Source of the DNA: Penelope pileata
Lineage: Eukaryota > Chordata > Aves > Galliformes > Cracidae
Assembly: GCA_013396635.1 (NCBI GenBank)
Contig: WBMW01005031.1
Span: 668,058 to 732,057 of the forward strand
DNA: 64,000 nucleotides
Direction of reading: 5' to 3'
Of this stretch, positions 26,883 to 39,268 are shown one piece after another. The position numbers and the translations under genes are program-made. The notes beneath the pieces are model-generated. The model was not told where the DNA came from. It did not search any database and saw nothing but the letters and a program-made list of their open reading frames with translations. The stretch's first letter is position 1, and every line of letters starts with the position of its first letter.

Positions 26883-28907
26883 TTCTATCACGGAGCCTAG
26901 AGGATGGGTCCTTCTGTTGAAGCATCTTCTTTTGTGACTGTCTGGCTCTGTTTATCCAGTAATGAAAGGGCTCCTTATGTAATATAAAGTGCAGACTAGA
27001 CCCTAGAGAGGATTTAGGCATTGCAATGCTTGGCACAGTGACTAGTGTATATGTCTAGGTGGTGACTTCTGGACTACAGAGCTTGCTCCATGAGTTTGTC
27101 TATGCATTTTACACTGGATACTCCACTGACAAAAACAGCATGAATAATCCCTGAAGGAAAAGACTGGAACTCAGGACTCCTCTGCCAAGTGAATGATCTC
27201 ACAGGACTGTGGAGCCAGGCTCATTTCTGCTTCCTTTACCTCACCCAACAGTCTTGAATTCTCTTCCATGCAGTGGGCCAGCTTCAACAGGAAACATGAA
27301 TAATATATCAGCTCCAAAATAACCTCTAGCCTGGAGGCTACAGGGTTCTCTTGTCCCAAGAACAACTATGCTGTGAAATCTAGAGTGAGGAGCACCTCTT
27401 CCCTGGTGGGGCTTTGTCTTCAAGGAGAGGCCATGCTGCCCAGCTTTAGCGCAGCCCTTTTGGACACCAGGGCTGCATCGACACATCCATGAAGAAAAGT
27501 CAAGGCATGTCCCCAGGCACTGGGACTTGATTCTTCAAACTGGTTCTAGGTATGGGTTAGATACAACTATGGATTTCTGGAGCTTGTGAGAGTTGGCACA
27601 TGGCCTTTTATGTGCTACTTGACCTCAATAGAGAGGCCCTGGAACATACACCCAGTTTTGGTGTCAGAGATCAATAGGATGACTAATCTACTGAAAGCTT
27701 TTTATTTCTAGACTGGCAAAGAAACCTCATGGATCAGCTGAAATCAGACGGCTAAATTTTAGGTGGAGATAGTCAGATCCCATCAGTTATTGTGGAGGTT
27801 GATTGGGTATCATGAGATGATTGGTGGGCAGCATCCACCGTTCTGCAGCAGCCACAGTGCTGTCAGCTTTGTGTTCAATCACTCTGGCAAGAACAGAGAG
27901 CTTGGTACAGAGTACTTTTATTCTTTCTAAAGCAAGTCTCCAGAAACACACGCCTTGCACAGCATTTGCTAACAGAAGTGCTTGGACAACAGTGTGCAAG
28001 ACAACAGTGCAGGAACCTTTACCAATGCACAAATCTTGAGCAATGTCCATAGGACAGTTAGAAATGGATGGCCATGAGGTAGATGCGTAGGATATAAAGA
28101 GCTAATGAAGAAACCTGAATAATATTATGCAAATCAAGGTACTTAAGGGGAAAGAGAGATGGTGCTAACACCAACACATGGCAGTGTGAAGGTCAGAACA
28201 TTTGCACAGAAATCCTCCCTGAAGTCACTTGAGCTTCCCAAGGAAGGTAAAAGCAAAGAAGCTAACTGTTTGGTAGCTCAGCTACTTTCAAAGGGCATCG
28301 TGGCTGAATCCCATTCCTTTTAAGTCCACAGATAAAACAGAAGACAGAGCCACTTTGAGGATTCTGCATGTACATGCCCAGAGATTGCTAACTTAAAGAA
28401 AGCAGCCTTGGCTTGCTGGCATATTGCCCTCCCTCTCTGGGTTGGTAGCTGAAAGTCAAGCCAGCAAAAAGCAGCAGCATGGGAGAGAGCAGAAATGTAA
28501 CAAAATACTTGAAAGTCTACATCCAGCAGTAGTGAGACATGGCAGAAGACAAAAGTAGGGAGAGGCAAAGGTAGATGTCAGAAGTTGTCAGAAGCATGGA
28601 AAATAAACCACACGGGGGAATGGAGAGAGAGATTCTCAAATAATGTTATCCAGCATTTTTCTGTAGACTTTGAAGGAGCACATAGGGGCGATTGGAGAAA
28701 TAATGATGTAAAATGATATATATGCCAAAGGCATATGGAATAAAATGAAAATGAGTACTCCTTTTTTCCACTGTTAGTCAACAGTATGTAGTTTCAGTGG
28801 CACGGAAAGACAGTGAGTTAGTAGCTTATCGAAGAATATTTCCAAAGTTATATTGAATGATACAGGGAGAGTGTCAGCAACATGTGACATCACTGACTCT
28901 AACAAAA

Positions 28908-28962
28908 TTTGAACAAACAAGCAAACCAACAAGCAAACAAATAAATAAATGATTTTTTTTTA
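28908..28962. repeat. A-rich (CAAA)n/(TAAA)n tract
   Basis: Imperfect AACA/CAAA/TAAA units followed directly by a T run near 28953. Simple repeat. Confidence 0.75.
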
Positions 28963-31141
28963 AACCCTGTCTGCTTGAAATTATGCACTTGAATTCATGG
29001 TCAAGCATTTACATTAACTAGAGTTTTAAAATCCAAGTTTGAAAATGCTGGCCTAAAAATAATGTAAGAGGAACTGAACGGCAATTCTGCTAGAGAAGTG
29101 TTGTTATTAAGATTTTGAACATGCATTGTCTGGGTTAAGGAGGAATTTATTTAGAAACAGAATTGACAATGTGTGGCCATGCTCCCTAATGTCTACAGCA
29201 CTGCTTGTCATCGCTGCGCTCTGTTCCTAGCTCACCAAGATCTCATAACTCTCTACTCACTGCTCCGTTTCCAGCATGGCCTTGCTGTCTTACTAACTGG
29301 CTGTGTGTATGGAATCATCCAGAGTCCCACATGTGAGCCTCAGAGTATTGAAGTATTAAGTGGAGAATGAGAAGCACTTGATGTGAAACTATGGAACTAA
29401 GTACATGCAAGTTATTAGCAATAAGATGGAGACTGTCAAAACACTGACTATGGCAGGCCTAGATCAGCTGTTTTGGAGCCATCAAAGCACTGTCCTTCAG
29501 AGTGTTTCCAGAAGCAAAAAGAACTTTGAGGATAAACATCCTTTTTCTACTCAGTGACCTTATGGAGAAATTCAAAGGGATCCTGAAACACCTATTCTAT
29601 TCTTTACTCAATGTATTCATATCCTTCCTAATTACCAATCTATTCCCATAAGCACCGTAACTTCCTTTTCTAAATAACTGTCTAGATCATTTATTACTGC
29701 AGCAAATAGAAGCTAAAACAATGACTGCTGTCACTTTGTGCTAGGTGCAGCATAAAAATAGAACTAGGAGGCAAGCCTTTCTTGGAAGACATCAAGATCT
29801 AACTACATTAAAATAAATTGTGGAAGGGGAAACTGGGCAGGAGGACGAAGTGACTTGCTTAATTACAAAATCAGTTTGTGGCAGAAAAAAGAAAAGGATG
29901 TGCAGATTCCTAGCCTTGGATTTCAAGTACAGTTTATCATTTAACTTGCTTTGTTTCTGCTATTCATTCTGGTAAATGCAGTTTCCCTTCTTTCCCTAGA
30001 ATGAGTGCACCTATATAATGTGTCAACAATTCCACAACATTTTCTGCCTGTGAGGAAAAAAGTGGCTCTTCTTTCTTCCCCCTCAGGTTGTGCTGTGCAG
30101 CTGTGATACCAGATCTTTAATCATAGTGACAAGAACTGAGGCTCTATGCAAATGTAAGCAAATAGCATTTGACATTTATATGAAGATGATAAAGACAAAC
30201 ATTGGGGGCTGTTTTGAGGGTGGAGAATATTTACCCTATTAGTACAAGAGAACATGGAGATTTAACCAAGCAATACTCCCAAGTCTGAACTGACACACAT
30301 TCAGAGATGGAGTGACCTTGCTGGCTGAACGGATGCTCTAAAGGCTGTTTAAACTAAAGAGCAACATCTGGCCTAATACCACTCTTTGCAGGATACACCT
30401 GGCTTTGTCCTCCTTTTTCTACCACCTTTTCTATCAGGAGATCTTTTGCATCATGTTAAATCTTGTACTGGTGTTTTTGTTTGTTGGTTTCCCCCATGTG
30501 AATTTGAATGGAGAGACAGAAAGATGTAATGAATAGCTACTGCTTGGCAAATTTCAGGACATCTGTGTCCTGATCTTAACTCTCTCGAAGCATCTTTCTG
30601 TTGACTACAGCAGGGACTACTTTATTCTATTTATACAGCATCTAACACAGTTGTACACAAATCTCAGCGGAAATATGTAGGCATAACTGTAATATAATAG
30701 CAACAATAAAACAAGAATAATAGCCTCTCTGAATTAAATGTATGTACAGCTATATGGTTACAAGTTGTCCAGATGCTCTTTTTCTGTGCATGTTGCTGGT
30801 TGCTGCATTTCTATTTCTAACCTAAATTTGAGATGTATTAAAAGATGAGAGAAAAGTTCAGTCATGAATCTTGTGCCGTCTTCTTTATGTCTAGATATTT
30901 GCCTGTTGTTCTGCAGCTGACTACTTTTCTAAACTCTCTTTCTCAGCAGCTTATATATCATTTCCTGCAGTGATGGGACATATTACCTACGATATAGAAG
31001 GATGCTGTCAAACACTGGGTGTTTGGATCCTAGATGCGTTGCAGGATCTTTTATCAGAAAACATTTGCTTTTTCTCAGGGGGGTGGTAGAACAACTGAAT
31101 GGCTGGAAAAGTTTTATTCCTTTTTGGCAAAGCCAAAAACT

Positions 31142-31189
31142 TAGGGAAACAAGCTGCGGGAAAATGTAGGGAAAACAAGCTGTGGCTGG
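31142..31189. repeat. Imperfect tandem duplication, period about 25 bp
   Basis: TAGGGAAACAAGCTGCGGG at 31142-31160 is repeated as TAGGGAAAACAAGCTGTGG from 31167. The two copies differ by an inserted A and a C/T change, so the duplication is not recent. Confidence 0.7.
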
Positions 31190-34100
31190 ATATTCATCTG
31201 AGGATATTATCATCCTCACTGTACTGTGTAAAGCAAGTGAGCATTTATCATCACAGTCACACGGGCGTGAACTAGATGGTCTGTAGGAAACACTTGTGAT
31301 ATTTCTAACCATTTATCATGAAAGTTTCCTTTTTGTTCAGTCATTTATACCTTTTATACCTTACACAACTCAGAATGAAAAATAACTGTTCTGATAATTA
31401 TTATGATGTAACATATGGACCAAAGTTTATTTATTTATTTTAAAAGTAGACCTATTGCTATAAGCAAAGTATTATTACTTGTTGCCTGTGTCATGTCAGC
31501 ACAAGCAATGGGTGAGTTTTCTTCTTGCATTTCACTGTCTCAGCTCCTCCTCATTGCTTTGGTGCCCACCAATAAATAAATGCAGGTACGTTCCTGGCTG
31601 TGCACCAAGTCATTGCTTCATCAACCCCATGTGTCTTGCACCTGTGAGAATGTGCCCCCAGCTACGAACAACAGGCCTAGTGTTTACTGGAGAAAGAGGG
31701 GGAAGAAAGACAAATCCAGGCATCCCTGTCCAGCCTTTCTGTCACTCATCTCTGAAACTGTGACAAAATATAGGTCCTCTGCTTTGACTCTTTTGACTTT
31801 AACACCTAATCAGAGTTGTCTGCATTTCAAGTAGACATAGGTTATTACCCAAGACGTTGTGCAACTCAGTACCGAAATACTGGTCACCACAGCATATAAG
31901 CTAGCTTGCAAAATCCATTCTGATGATGAAGACCAGCTCCAATGCTATAAATATGGAGTTGCTAGCTAAGAAAATGGATCTACAGTGATATAATGAATAT
32001 TTATATGACTCAGAAAAAGTTTTGGAATCTGGTTTTCTGAGATAAGTTGTAAGTATTTTGTGAACTGTGTTGGTTGTGTAAGAGAAAGAGAAACAGTGTA
32101 GCAAGCTAAAAGGCAGCTGGATGGTTTAGATAAACACCGTAATACACATTTGAAGGCAATAACAGGGCAACCACTCACAGCCCAAAGTTACAGCTGATGT
32201 TGTGAGATAATAGATTAAAGGACTAGGAAGAGATAAAAGCAAATGAAGATATAAAGGCAGGCAGTACTTCTCTTTTCCTGTGGAAATCTGCTTTCAGAAA
32301 GTGATTCTGTCCACCATGGATAAGGCAGGTGAAATGAATCACCCTTTAGATATTTCTTGTTTTCTCTTTAAAATAGTAGGAGCCTTGTCAATTAACTTTG
32401 ATTATACAACTAGGTTTAAGATATTAGACCTCATGACAATGGATGACCAAGAATACTGACCAGTGTTTGAAGAATATTCACTATGAGAAAGGAACATCAA
32501 AATATTCAATGAAAACATGGGTAAGTTCAGTAAAAGTAACAAGTGCAACTAAAGGTAGTCCACTAAATACACCTTTTTCTGCTATTGCTCTGTTACTAAG
32601 AATGTTCTTCCAAAGTCATGGTTTAGTGATGCTTTTTTAGATCACTGATTCAGAAGACCTTTGCAATGTCTCAAAAGTAGCTGTAAGAAGATATTATAGT
32701 AGATAACTTAAGGAAACTTTAGTTTACAGATCAATGTCCCAATAAAATCAAACAGTTCCTTTCCAAATTGTCATAGTTTATTGTATCGAGGCCCTACTTA
32801 ATGCAGTTTTAGTTGGTGTGTCATTGATCCAATTGATTGGAACAACTTCTGGGCTTTTAATGTGCATTAGATCTTTTTGGAGGAGAGGCCCTCTGCCTAT
32901 GTACTGGAATATGCAGTTAAGAGCAGTCTCAGTTAGTAAGGAAAGTGACTTATTTGGTATTTTTTGTATCTGATTTCAATGATTGTGAGTTTCTTTATGA
33001 TATTACGAGCATGGATTAAAGTCAATCATAGCTTCACTGAAAGTAGAAGTGCTATCAGGTGTTGAACTAGTGTAAATAAGGTCAGAAGAAAGCATTGACT
33101 CTTATCCGCAGAACAAGATTCTATTCTCTGTAACTTTCCTTACACAGAAATCCATCCATTGGATACAGACCCTGGTTGTTCTGTGCTGCTCTGATGGAGC
33201 AGAGCAGCTGCAAATGAAGCGTATCCAGTTCCCTAAAGCAAGGAGAGAACTTCCAGTGGCACTGGCTTTAACTTGCATTGTCATTTAACTTCTGTCAGAA
33301 ACAAGACTGGAACTCAGGAGTGGAAAAGTGACCTAAGGCTGTTATCCTTGTGTATCTTGAGTTTATCTTAGATGTGGTCTGTGGCTGGAGTGGCAGAAGG
33401 ATGTAGTAAGATGTTTATAATCAACTTGTTCTTCACTGTATTGCTTTAGATATTCTAACTGTGGATTAGTCAGTGAAGACAAAATTCTTGAAGGCTTTGT
33501 AGTGACCTGAATTATCTTTGGCTTACTGTTATTGTGTACATCTGCAGAACTGCAGAAGCAGATATAAACTCTGATAAATATGGTTATATTTTCATCAGTC
33601 CACAGCTGAAAAAAAAAAAAATACTAGATGCATATAGATACCAACAGTGTCTTGTATTACTCCTAGCAGGAGCAATTATTTGAACTGTTAAAAAGCTGGG
33701 TGTGTGGAGGTGGGTATAATTGAGCTTGGATTCAGTTATAAACCATAGAGACATCTAAGCAACTCTTATGACATGACTCACCTTATCTGATTTAAGCCAT
33801 CTGCAAGATAAGCATCTCATTTGTTATCTAGACTTCCTGCAGTTTTTCTGAGCTGATGACAAGAACATCTCTCTGGATGTGTCTGTTTTGTCTGCATGGA
33901 GGACAGAGAGCTTATACATCTAGCTTCTAGACTTCATTTGAAAGTTTTAGATAGGTTTTAGTAACTCAAACTAGAAAGATGCTTCCACAAACTGATAGAA
34001 GCATACTGAATTTAAAAGTTTCCCTCCTGTCCTAGGGTGGAAGAGGGTAGCACAAGGCACAAGAATTGTATTTAAGCACAAAGATATAAAAAATCTCCAG

Positions 34101-35754
34101 GCAAATTTCAAATAACATTAAAACGAAGGCAAGCCAGAATATTGAAAACACTGAATTTTTTATTGCTTTGTTGTCTAGTCAATAAAAATCTTAAAAAGCT
34201 TACTTTTTAGACTTTGAGTTTAGCAGTTAAATTGGCCAAATTTCCAGCAGCAGTTTGAAGGGCCAGGCCTATACTAAGCAGAATGATTCCAAGATTGCTT
34301 AGGTTACCTTAGATTTTGGTCTGTAAAACTTTTATTTAGTAAAACTTAGGATTTCTTTCTTCTCAATAACAGCAGAAGATGATAAAAGCAGAAGCTCTAG
34401 CAAAAGCTATATCCTCTAGGGATGGCCCATTCCTGACAGGTATATTTGTTTCAGGCAACAAAACATGAAACAAAGTCAACTGCATGTATGAATTACTTGG
34501 TTAGGTCCATCAATGTCATAAGAACAGTGAGAGAAAACAAGATAGGATTGCACATTCTTCTTTGATGTAATTCCTAATCTGTGAGGGAAAATGAGCACTT
34601 ATGAAAATGAGTGACACAGGACAGACAGAACCTGTTCAGGCCCCTACCCCTCACAGTGTGCTGAACAGAAGGTGCTTAAATACAAGCACAGAGTAGCTTA
34701 AACAATGAGCTTGCCCCTGAAATACATCAGCTATTACAGCCATTATCAACTGACAGTAAGAAGCTCATACTCAGTAGACATCCTTGTGCTCTTATGTGTT
34801 TCCCATTTTGATTTCCATGCTTCTTTGATACCAGGTTACCAGGAACATTAGGACTTAAAAAGTATGGTTCTGAAATTTTGCAAGATATGACTTCGTAACA
34901 TACCTTTCCTGACGGAAAAAAATGTAGAGAAAACCTTGAGAGGCTAATTTGGCTGACTTTCTGAAGCTTACTCAGCTGCCAGACTTCTGTTGTTACTCAA
35001 CTGATATTTCAGTAATAATTATATTTATTATATATACAGTGTATGAAGGCAATGACTCTTGCACTAGATCAAATCAGAAAAAAAAAAAAGAAGTTTTGGC
35101 ACTCGGATGTCTCTGAAATAGATCACACATTACAGGTTCTAGCAATTTTTTTAACGCAATTTTGTAAGCTAATTTTTTTCTCCAATGAAGGAATCCAAGA
35201 GCCAGGAAGAAAATTAACAGCATGGAGACATGGAACAACGTTCTGAGAAAGGAAAACTACACATTTCTGAGAAGGCAATCATTGGGCCTTTCCTTTTATG
35301 GGTTTTGAAGGGTCAGCAAAATAATACACTGAAGATTGAGACTGTTGAATGCCAGAGATTCTTTAGTTCTTATTCCTCATCATGGATGAAATTGACTATT
35401 ATTTTTATTCCATGGTTTCACCTGAACAGTGGAGATAACCTATAGATGATAGAGTCTAAGCTCATCAGGGCAGAAGCTGACTTTGTTTTTTAAAGGATAT
35501 AACAAATCAGTCATGTTTGGAGATCTTTTGAAAATAACAATAACAAGAACATTGACATGGCCTGTGCCAACTTGCTTTCCCAGAATTATGGCATTTATTG
35601 AAAAGTTCCAAGCAAATTTAAAACTGATTATGGCAGATTTTTTATTTTATTTCATATTTGGATGCATGAAAGTTTATTCTGTTTGTATTTTCCAGGTTTT
35701 GTGATAACTTCAAGACCAACAAAGTGAGCTTTTTTCTCTCTGTTTTTTGGACAG

Positions 35755-35941
35755 TTACGATTCTTACTGTGTTTGCAAGACTTCAGAGTCTATTGTTTTA
35801 ATTAAAATGCCTGCATCTTATCATGAGATGGCAAACACCATCAATTATGTGTTGGGGAAGCTGGAGAAGATGAAGGCTCCTCACCTTCAAATTACTATAT
35901 ACAAATGTACACTGCAAAGAGGAAGTGTTGGCTGCTTCTGA
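35755..35941 (+). other. Speculative terminal exon after a strong splice acceptor
   Basis: A long pyrimidine tract (about 35730-35748) ends in ACAG at 35751-35754, a good vertebrate 3' splice site. From the next base one frame stays open for 62 codons to a TGA at 35939-35941. The translation is mixed and protein-like (containing MPASYHEMANTINYVLGKLE), with no recognised domain. There is no ATG at its beginning and no convincing donor after it, so it could only be a last exon. Three other plus-strand open segments lie just upstream (35043-35704), in different frames. The alternative is chance, or a non-coding exon. Confidence 0.15.
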
Positions 35942-36270
35942 ATGCCAAGATGAGTTGAATGCTGTGATTTTGTGTCAGCCTTAAAGACAAGATCCACTCA
36001 CTACTGTATATAACATTTAATCAAATACAAATGGTTCATGCTATTCCTTCTTCCTAGCTCTCTCATTGCTTTATGCCTTAGGGAAACTTCCCCTCCTCTG
36101 CAAGAATATTAAAGTAAATATATATTCTCAGATTTCAGAGAGCAGTAATTACAGAATAGAGAGATCAAATTTCCACAGCTTGTAATTTTCATTACTTCAT
36201 CCCTTGCTCAGTGATGTGAACAGACAAGCTCCAAAAAACAGCTGAAGCCTAGTGTGGAGGGTTGATTTTA

Positions 36271-36380
36271 CCATGAGAAGGGGAGGAGGGGGGATTAAGT
36301 GGGGTGGAAAGAGCTTGCAAACAGCTTCAGATGCACAGAAGAGGGGGGAGAGGCGGAGGGTGGAATGTAGTGGAGGGAGG
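36271..36380. other. Purine-rich, G-run patch
   Basis: Two clusters of G runs on the plus strand: GGGG, GG, GGGGGG and GGGG at 36280-36304, and GGGGGG, GGG and GGG at 36343-36376, within mostly A/G sequence. Spacing is loose for a canonical G-quadruplex, but the strand asymmetry is striking against the AT-rich surroundings. Confidence 0.5.
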
Positions 36381-38565
36381 TGATTTTTTCACATAAACCC
36401 AGAGAACTAACTTCCAGGCCCATCAGCAGCCAAGTTAAACTGGATAGAGGAGAAAAAATGGCAGGGAAACAGCCCCCTCCCTTTGCTCATTTGAGGTGGC
36501 ATAGGGTGTCCTGTTCTCTCGTTCCTCAACGTGACAATATTATTTCTCAGAGAAAAAACAAATACAACTGGCCCTAGCAGATTTTTAGATAAATGCATTT
36601 GAGAATGAACCAAAATTATAGGAAAATCATCACCTGCTGAAATCCCACATCCCTCACTCTTCCTTTTGAATTCAATAGGGTTAGGAGATATCCATTTATT
36701 ACTGTGTAGTCGGTCATGTCTCCTCACCATCTGATCCCATTAGGTACTTGTAAATTTAAGCCCTTATTTTTTTCATTTCCATCAACAATTACAGTGAAGA
36801 TAAATGACCTCAATAGATCTTCTCTCGCTTCAGAGTACTCCCCCCTTTCTTCTGAATGCCCTGCTCTGCCCAGGGTGAGGAGGACAGGACAGGTAGGATA
36901 GGAAAACTGTAGGGTGATGAGTGTAATTAGCCACCATGAACTCAGTATTCCTGTGACCCTAATCTTACCCACTCATTTGGTAATGCTAAGGCTCAATGGG
37001 TTGTGCCGTATGGAAAGTCCAAGATCCATTGTGGAGCAGGGCAATGTGGGCAGCAGGGCAGAAAGGTTCTCGTCAGAAAAAGGACAAACTAAAACTCCAC
37101 TTAACTAAGAACTCTCCATATGAATCTGTATTTTATTTTGAAGTTCCTGTGAGTCGTTAGTCCTAGACCTCAAAGTCACTCATCACGAAGCACTGAAAAG
37201 CAAAGGAAAATGTAAACCTAAAAGACCGCCTCAGACTGCAGCTCAATGAGTCCTTTAACTCAGAGAAACTCAGTGACTGGACAACTGAGTCCTTCAGAGG
37301 AGGCAGTCAAGGTTCCTTCCTGCTGAAGGATTTGAACAATAATGTACAATTTCCTGCACTGCGGAGCACTCCTCTTGCGTGTGGCTATATGATACCCATC
37401 TGGAATTCGGAATGACTACAGCTCGCCTCTGGCAAATTCCACTCCATTAAGTGCCAGCAGGCTCCACAGTGCAACTGATGGCCCCAAATGCCCTTGTTCT
37501 ATCCTCTCCTTTTCCCCTCTAGCCTATTCTTTCCCTTCATATTGCATTGAGTTTATTACCTGGTAGAGTTGTTGGTCTGGGTTTCAGTTTTTCAGTTTGT
37601 CTAGGTGAGGAATGCTTTATTTTCATCCACAATCTACACGTACATGCCCAGCTGTGTGGGATGGGAACACTCAGCATCTCTGGTGTATCAGCTGGAGTTT
37701 GTAGCTACGGTTTGTCACTCTCCAGGTTCAATCCTGCTAGTATACAAAGCATTCAGAGCTCATAGATGGGAAAAGAACCACGACCTTTCCTTTATTAATT
37801 AGTCATACAAAATCCCTGACGTCAGTAACTCATATTTTGTGCTTTGTTTGAGGTCGTGGCTCATCAGAAGTTAGTGTTCTCATGTGTACATACAATTATA
37901 GGCAGAGTAGACATCTATTGTGTCACACAGGACCATCTGGCCTCTTTTACTGGATGTGACACGTGATCCATTTGACTCTTGCCTCACACTTCCTCACAGG
38001 TGAGGCAACATCTCAAATATTCCAGCTGGACAGCATGGCATTTCTTTCTACGCCACACTCAGTTGGACAGCGACTTGGGTCGTGAAGTTGGAAGTAGCTG
38101 AGGGTGCTGAACTGGTGCTGGATGTCTACTGTTTTGAAAGTCCCTGTCAAGACCCCTGTTGTAGGACACCATCCTGTAGCTCACTGAGAGCACGAGTCCC
38201 GTTAGGTGACCAGACACAGTGTGTCTTGGGATATGGATTCATTCATGCCTTGATACGTCCTTGTGTATTAGTTCACGCTGGCACTGCTTGTAGTGCAATT
38301 ATCTGGTAACCTCAATTCAGGAAGAAATTTGTATGGAAATGAAACAGATTGACACACCTAAAGGACGAAGTGAAGATGGGGAAGGACAAAGTGCTGGACT
38401 GAGTGGCAGAGGGCAGGATGGGGCAGCAATGCCTGAGCTGGTAACATCATCTAAAACAGTGGGATGTATATGATATCATGGTGTCAGCTACTGGCAAGTT
38501 TGTCCTGTGTAATGACCTCCATTCTGGATGAGACACATAAAGGAGGGTGGTTGTAGATAAATATT

Positions 38566-38740
38566 CACAGAATCCCAGTGTGTCTGAGGCTGGAAGGCGC
38601 CTCTGGGTCCATCTGGCCCAACCCCTGCTCCAGCAAATACATCCAGAGCAGGGAGCCCAGGACCATGTCCAGGTGCCTTTTGGAGATCTCCAAAGGAAGG
38701 AGACTCCATAAACTTTCTGGGAAACCTGTGTTAGTCTGTG
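38566..38740 (-). mobile_element. CR1 retrotransposon 3' fragment, minus orientation
   Basis: On the plus strand the copy starts with a single degraded tail unit (CACAGAATCCCAG), then 'GAGGCTGGAAGGCGCCTCTGG', 'CATCTGGCCCAACCCCTGCTCC', 'GGACCATGTCCAGGTGCC' and 'TTTGGAGATCTCCAAAGG', and ends in a degraded 'TCTGGGAAACCTGTG'. This is the CR1 3' UTR read in reverse, of the same general subfamily as the plus-strand fragment at 2093-2266 (shared GGAGATCTCCAAA wording). Only the 3' end is present. Short frames on both strands here are repeat shadows. Confidence 0.87.
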
Positions 38741-39029
38741 ATTTTGCAAGCATTTCACTTAAATATATGAACTTGCCTTGGACGTGATCTCCACTGCTGC
38801 TAAACTCTCACTATTTTAAGGGGGGATCAGCTATTCTGAAAAGGAGAGTTAAAGCTGGATAACACAGGTGGCACCACACAGAAATCTTTAAAAAGTCAAT
38901 CTTTCAAAATCAAGTCTTTGTCCATCCTTGCCGAACAGTGGTGAAGAAAAAAGAAACAGAAAAGGGTATGAAGTAGGAAGGGCATGCTCCCCTCTCCCTT
39001 CCGTGAACATTTTTGCTGAGAGGGGCTGC

Positions 39030-39268
39030 AAGAGCAGTGGGGCAGAGGGGCCCAACACCACCCACTCGAGGGTGGACGGGCTGACATCTCTTCTCCTCTC
39101 CCCGCCCCGAGCATCCTTCCTCCCTGGGTGGGGGCAGTGCGGTGCTGCGGGACATCCCCATCCTCGGAGCCCGTGTGGCCGCTGGGTGGCAGCATGTCCC
39201 CGCCGAGGGACCGCCGGGGCACCCGCCCTCCTCCTTCCCACCGGCAGCCAGGCAGGAGGCAGGGGTGG
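39030..39268. promoter_or_regulatory. Small CpG-dense patch, candidate CpG island
   Basis: This stretch is sharply GC-rich with CpG dinucleotides every 10-20 bp (for example CCCCGCCCCGAGC at 39101-39113, GTGCGGTGCTGCGGG near 39137, and CCCCGCCGAGGGACCGCCGGGG near 39197), while the flanks are almost free of CpG. It holds an SP1-type CCCCGCCCC box, and a TATA-like GATAAATAAA lies at its right edge (about 39270-39279, plus). In vertebrates such patches usually mark promoters or unmethylated regulatory DNA. No first coding exon can be recognised on either strand: the open frames across it (38888-39361 minus, 38928-39278 plus) are typical GC-rich by-products. It could also be an orphan CpG island inside an intron. 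Confidence 0.45.

Larger units (their letters stand above)
26883..38565. other. Unique AT-rich sequence, no gene recognised
   Basis: Nearly 12 kb with only simple repeats and short frames. Points of note are a perfect POU octamer ATGCAAAT at 28127-28134, a local imperfect duplication at 31142-31189, a group of consecutive plus-strand open segments at 35043-35941 including one after a good splice acceptor, and a purine/G-rich patch at 36271-36380. None matches a gene I know. Confidence 0.55.

Noticed and set aside
27787..28050. 87-codon minus-strand frame with an AATAAA-type signal inside, considered as an LTR or retrogene
   Set aside because: No TG...CA ends, target duplication or recognisable retroviral sequence could be found; the opposite strand is open as well.
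28094..28134. TATAAAG on the plus strand near a perfect octamer ATGCAAAT
   Set aside because: The octamer lies downstream of the TATA-like string, the wrong order for a promoter; both motifs are common by chance.
30983..31312. Possible very old CR1 end (GAACTAGATGGTCTGTAGG near 31268)
   Set aside because: Only a short resemblance to the CR1 3' end; flanking sequence does not follow the family, so no element is called.
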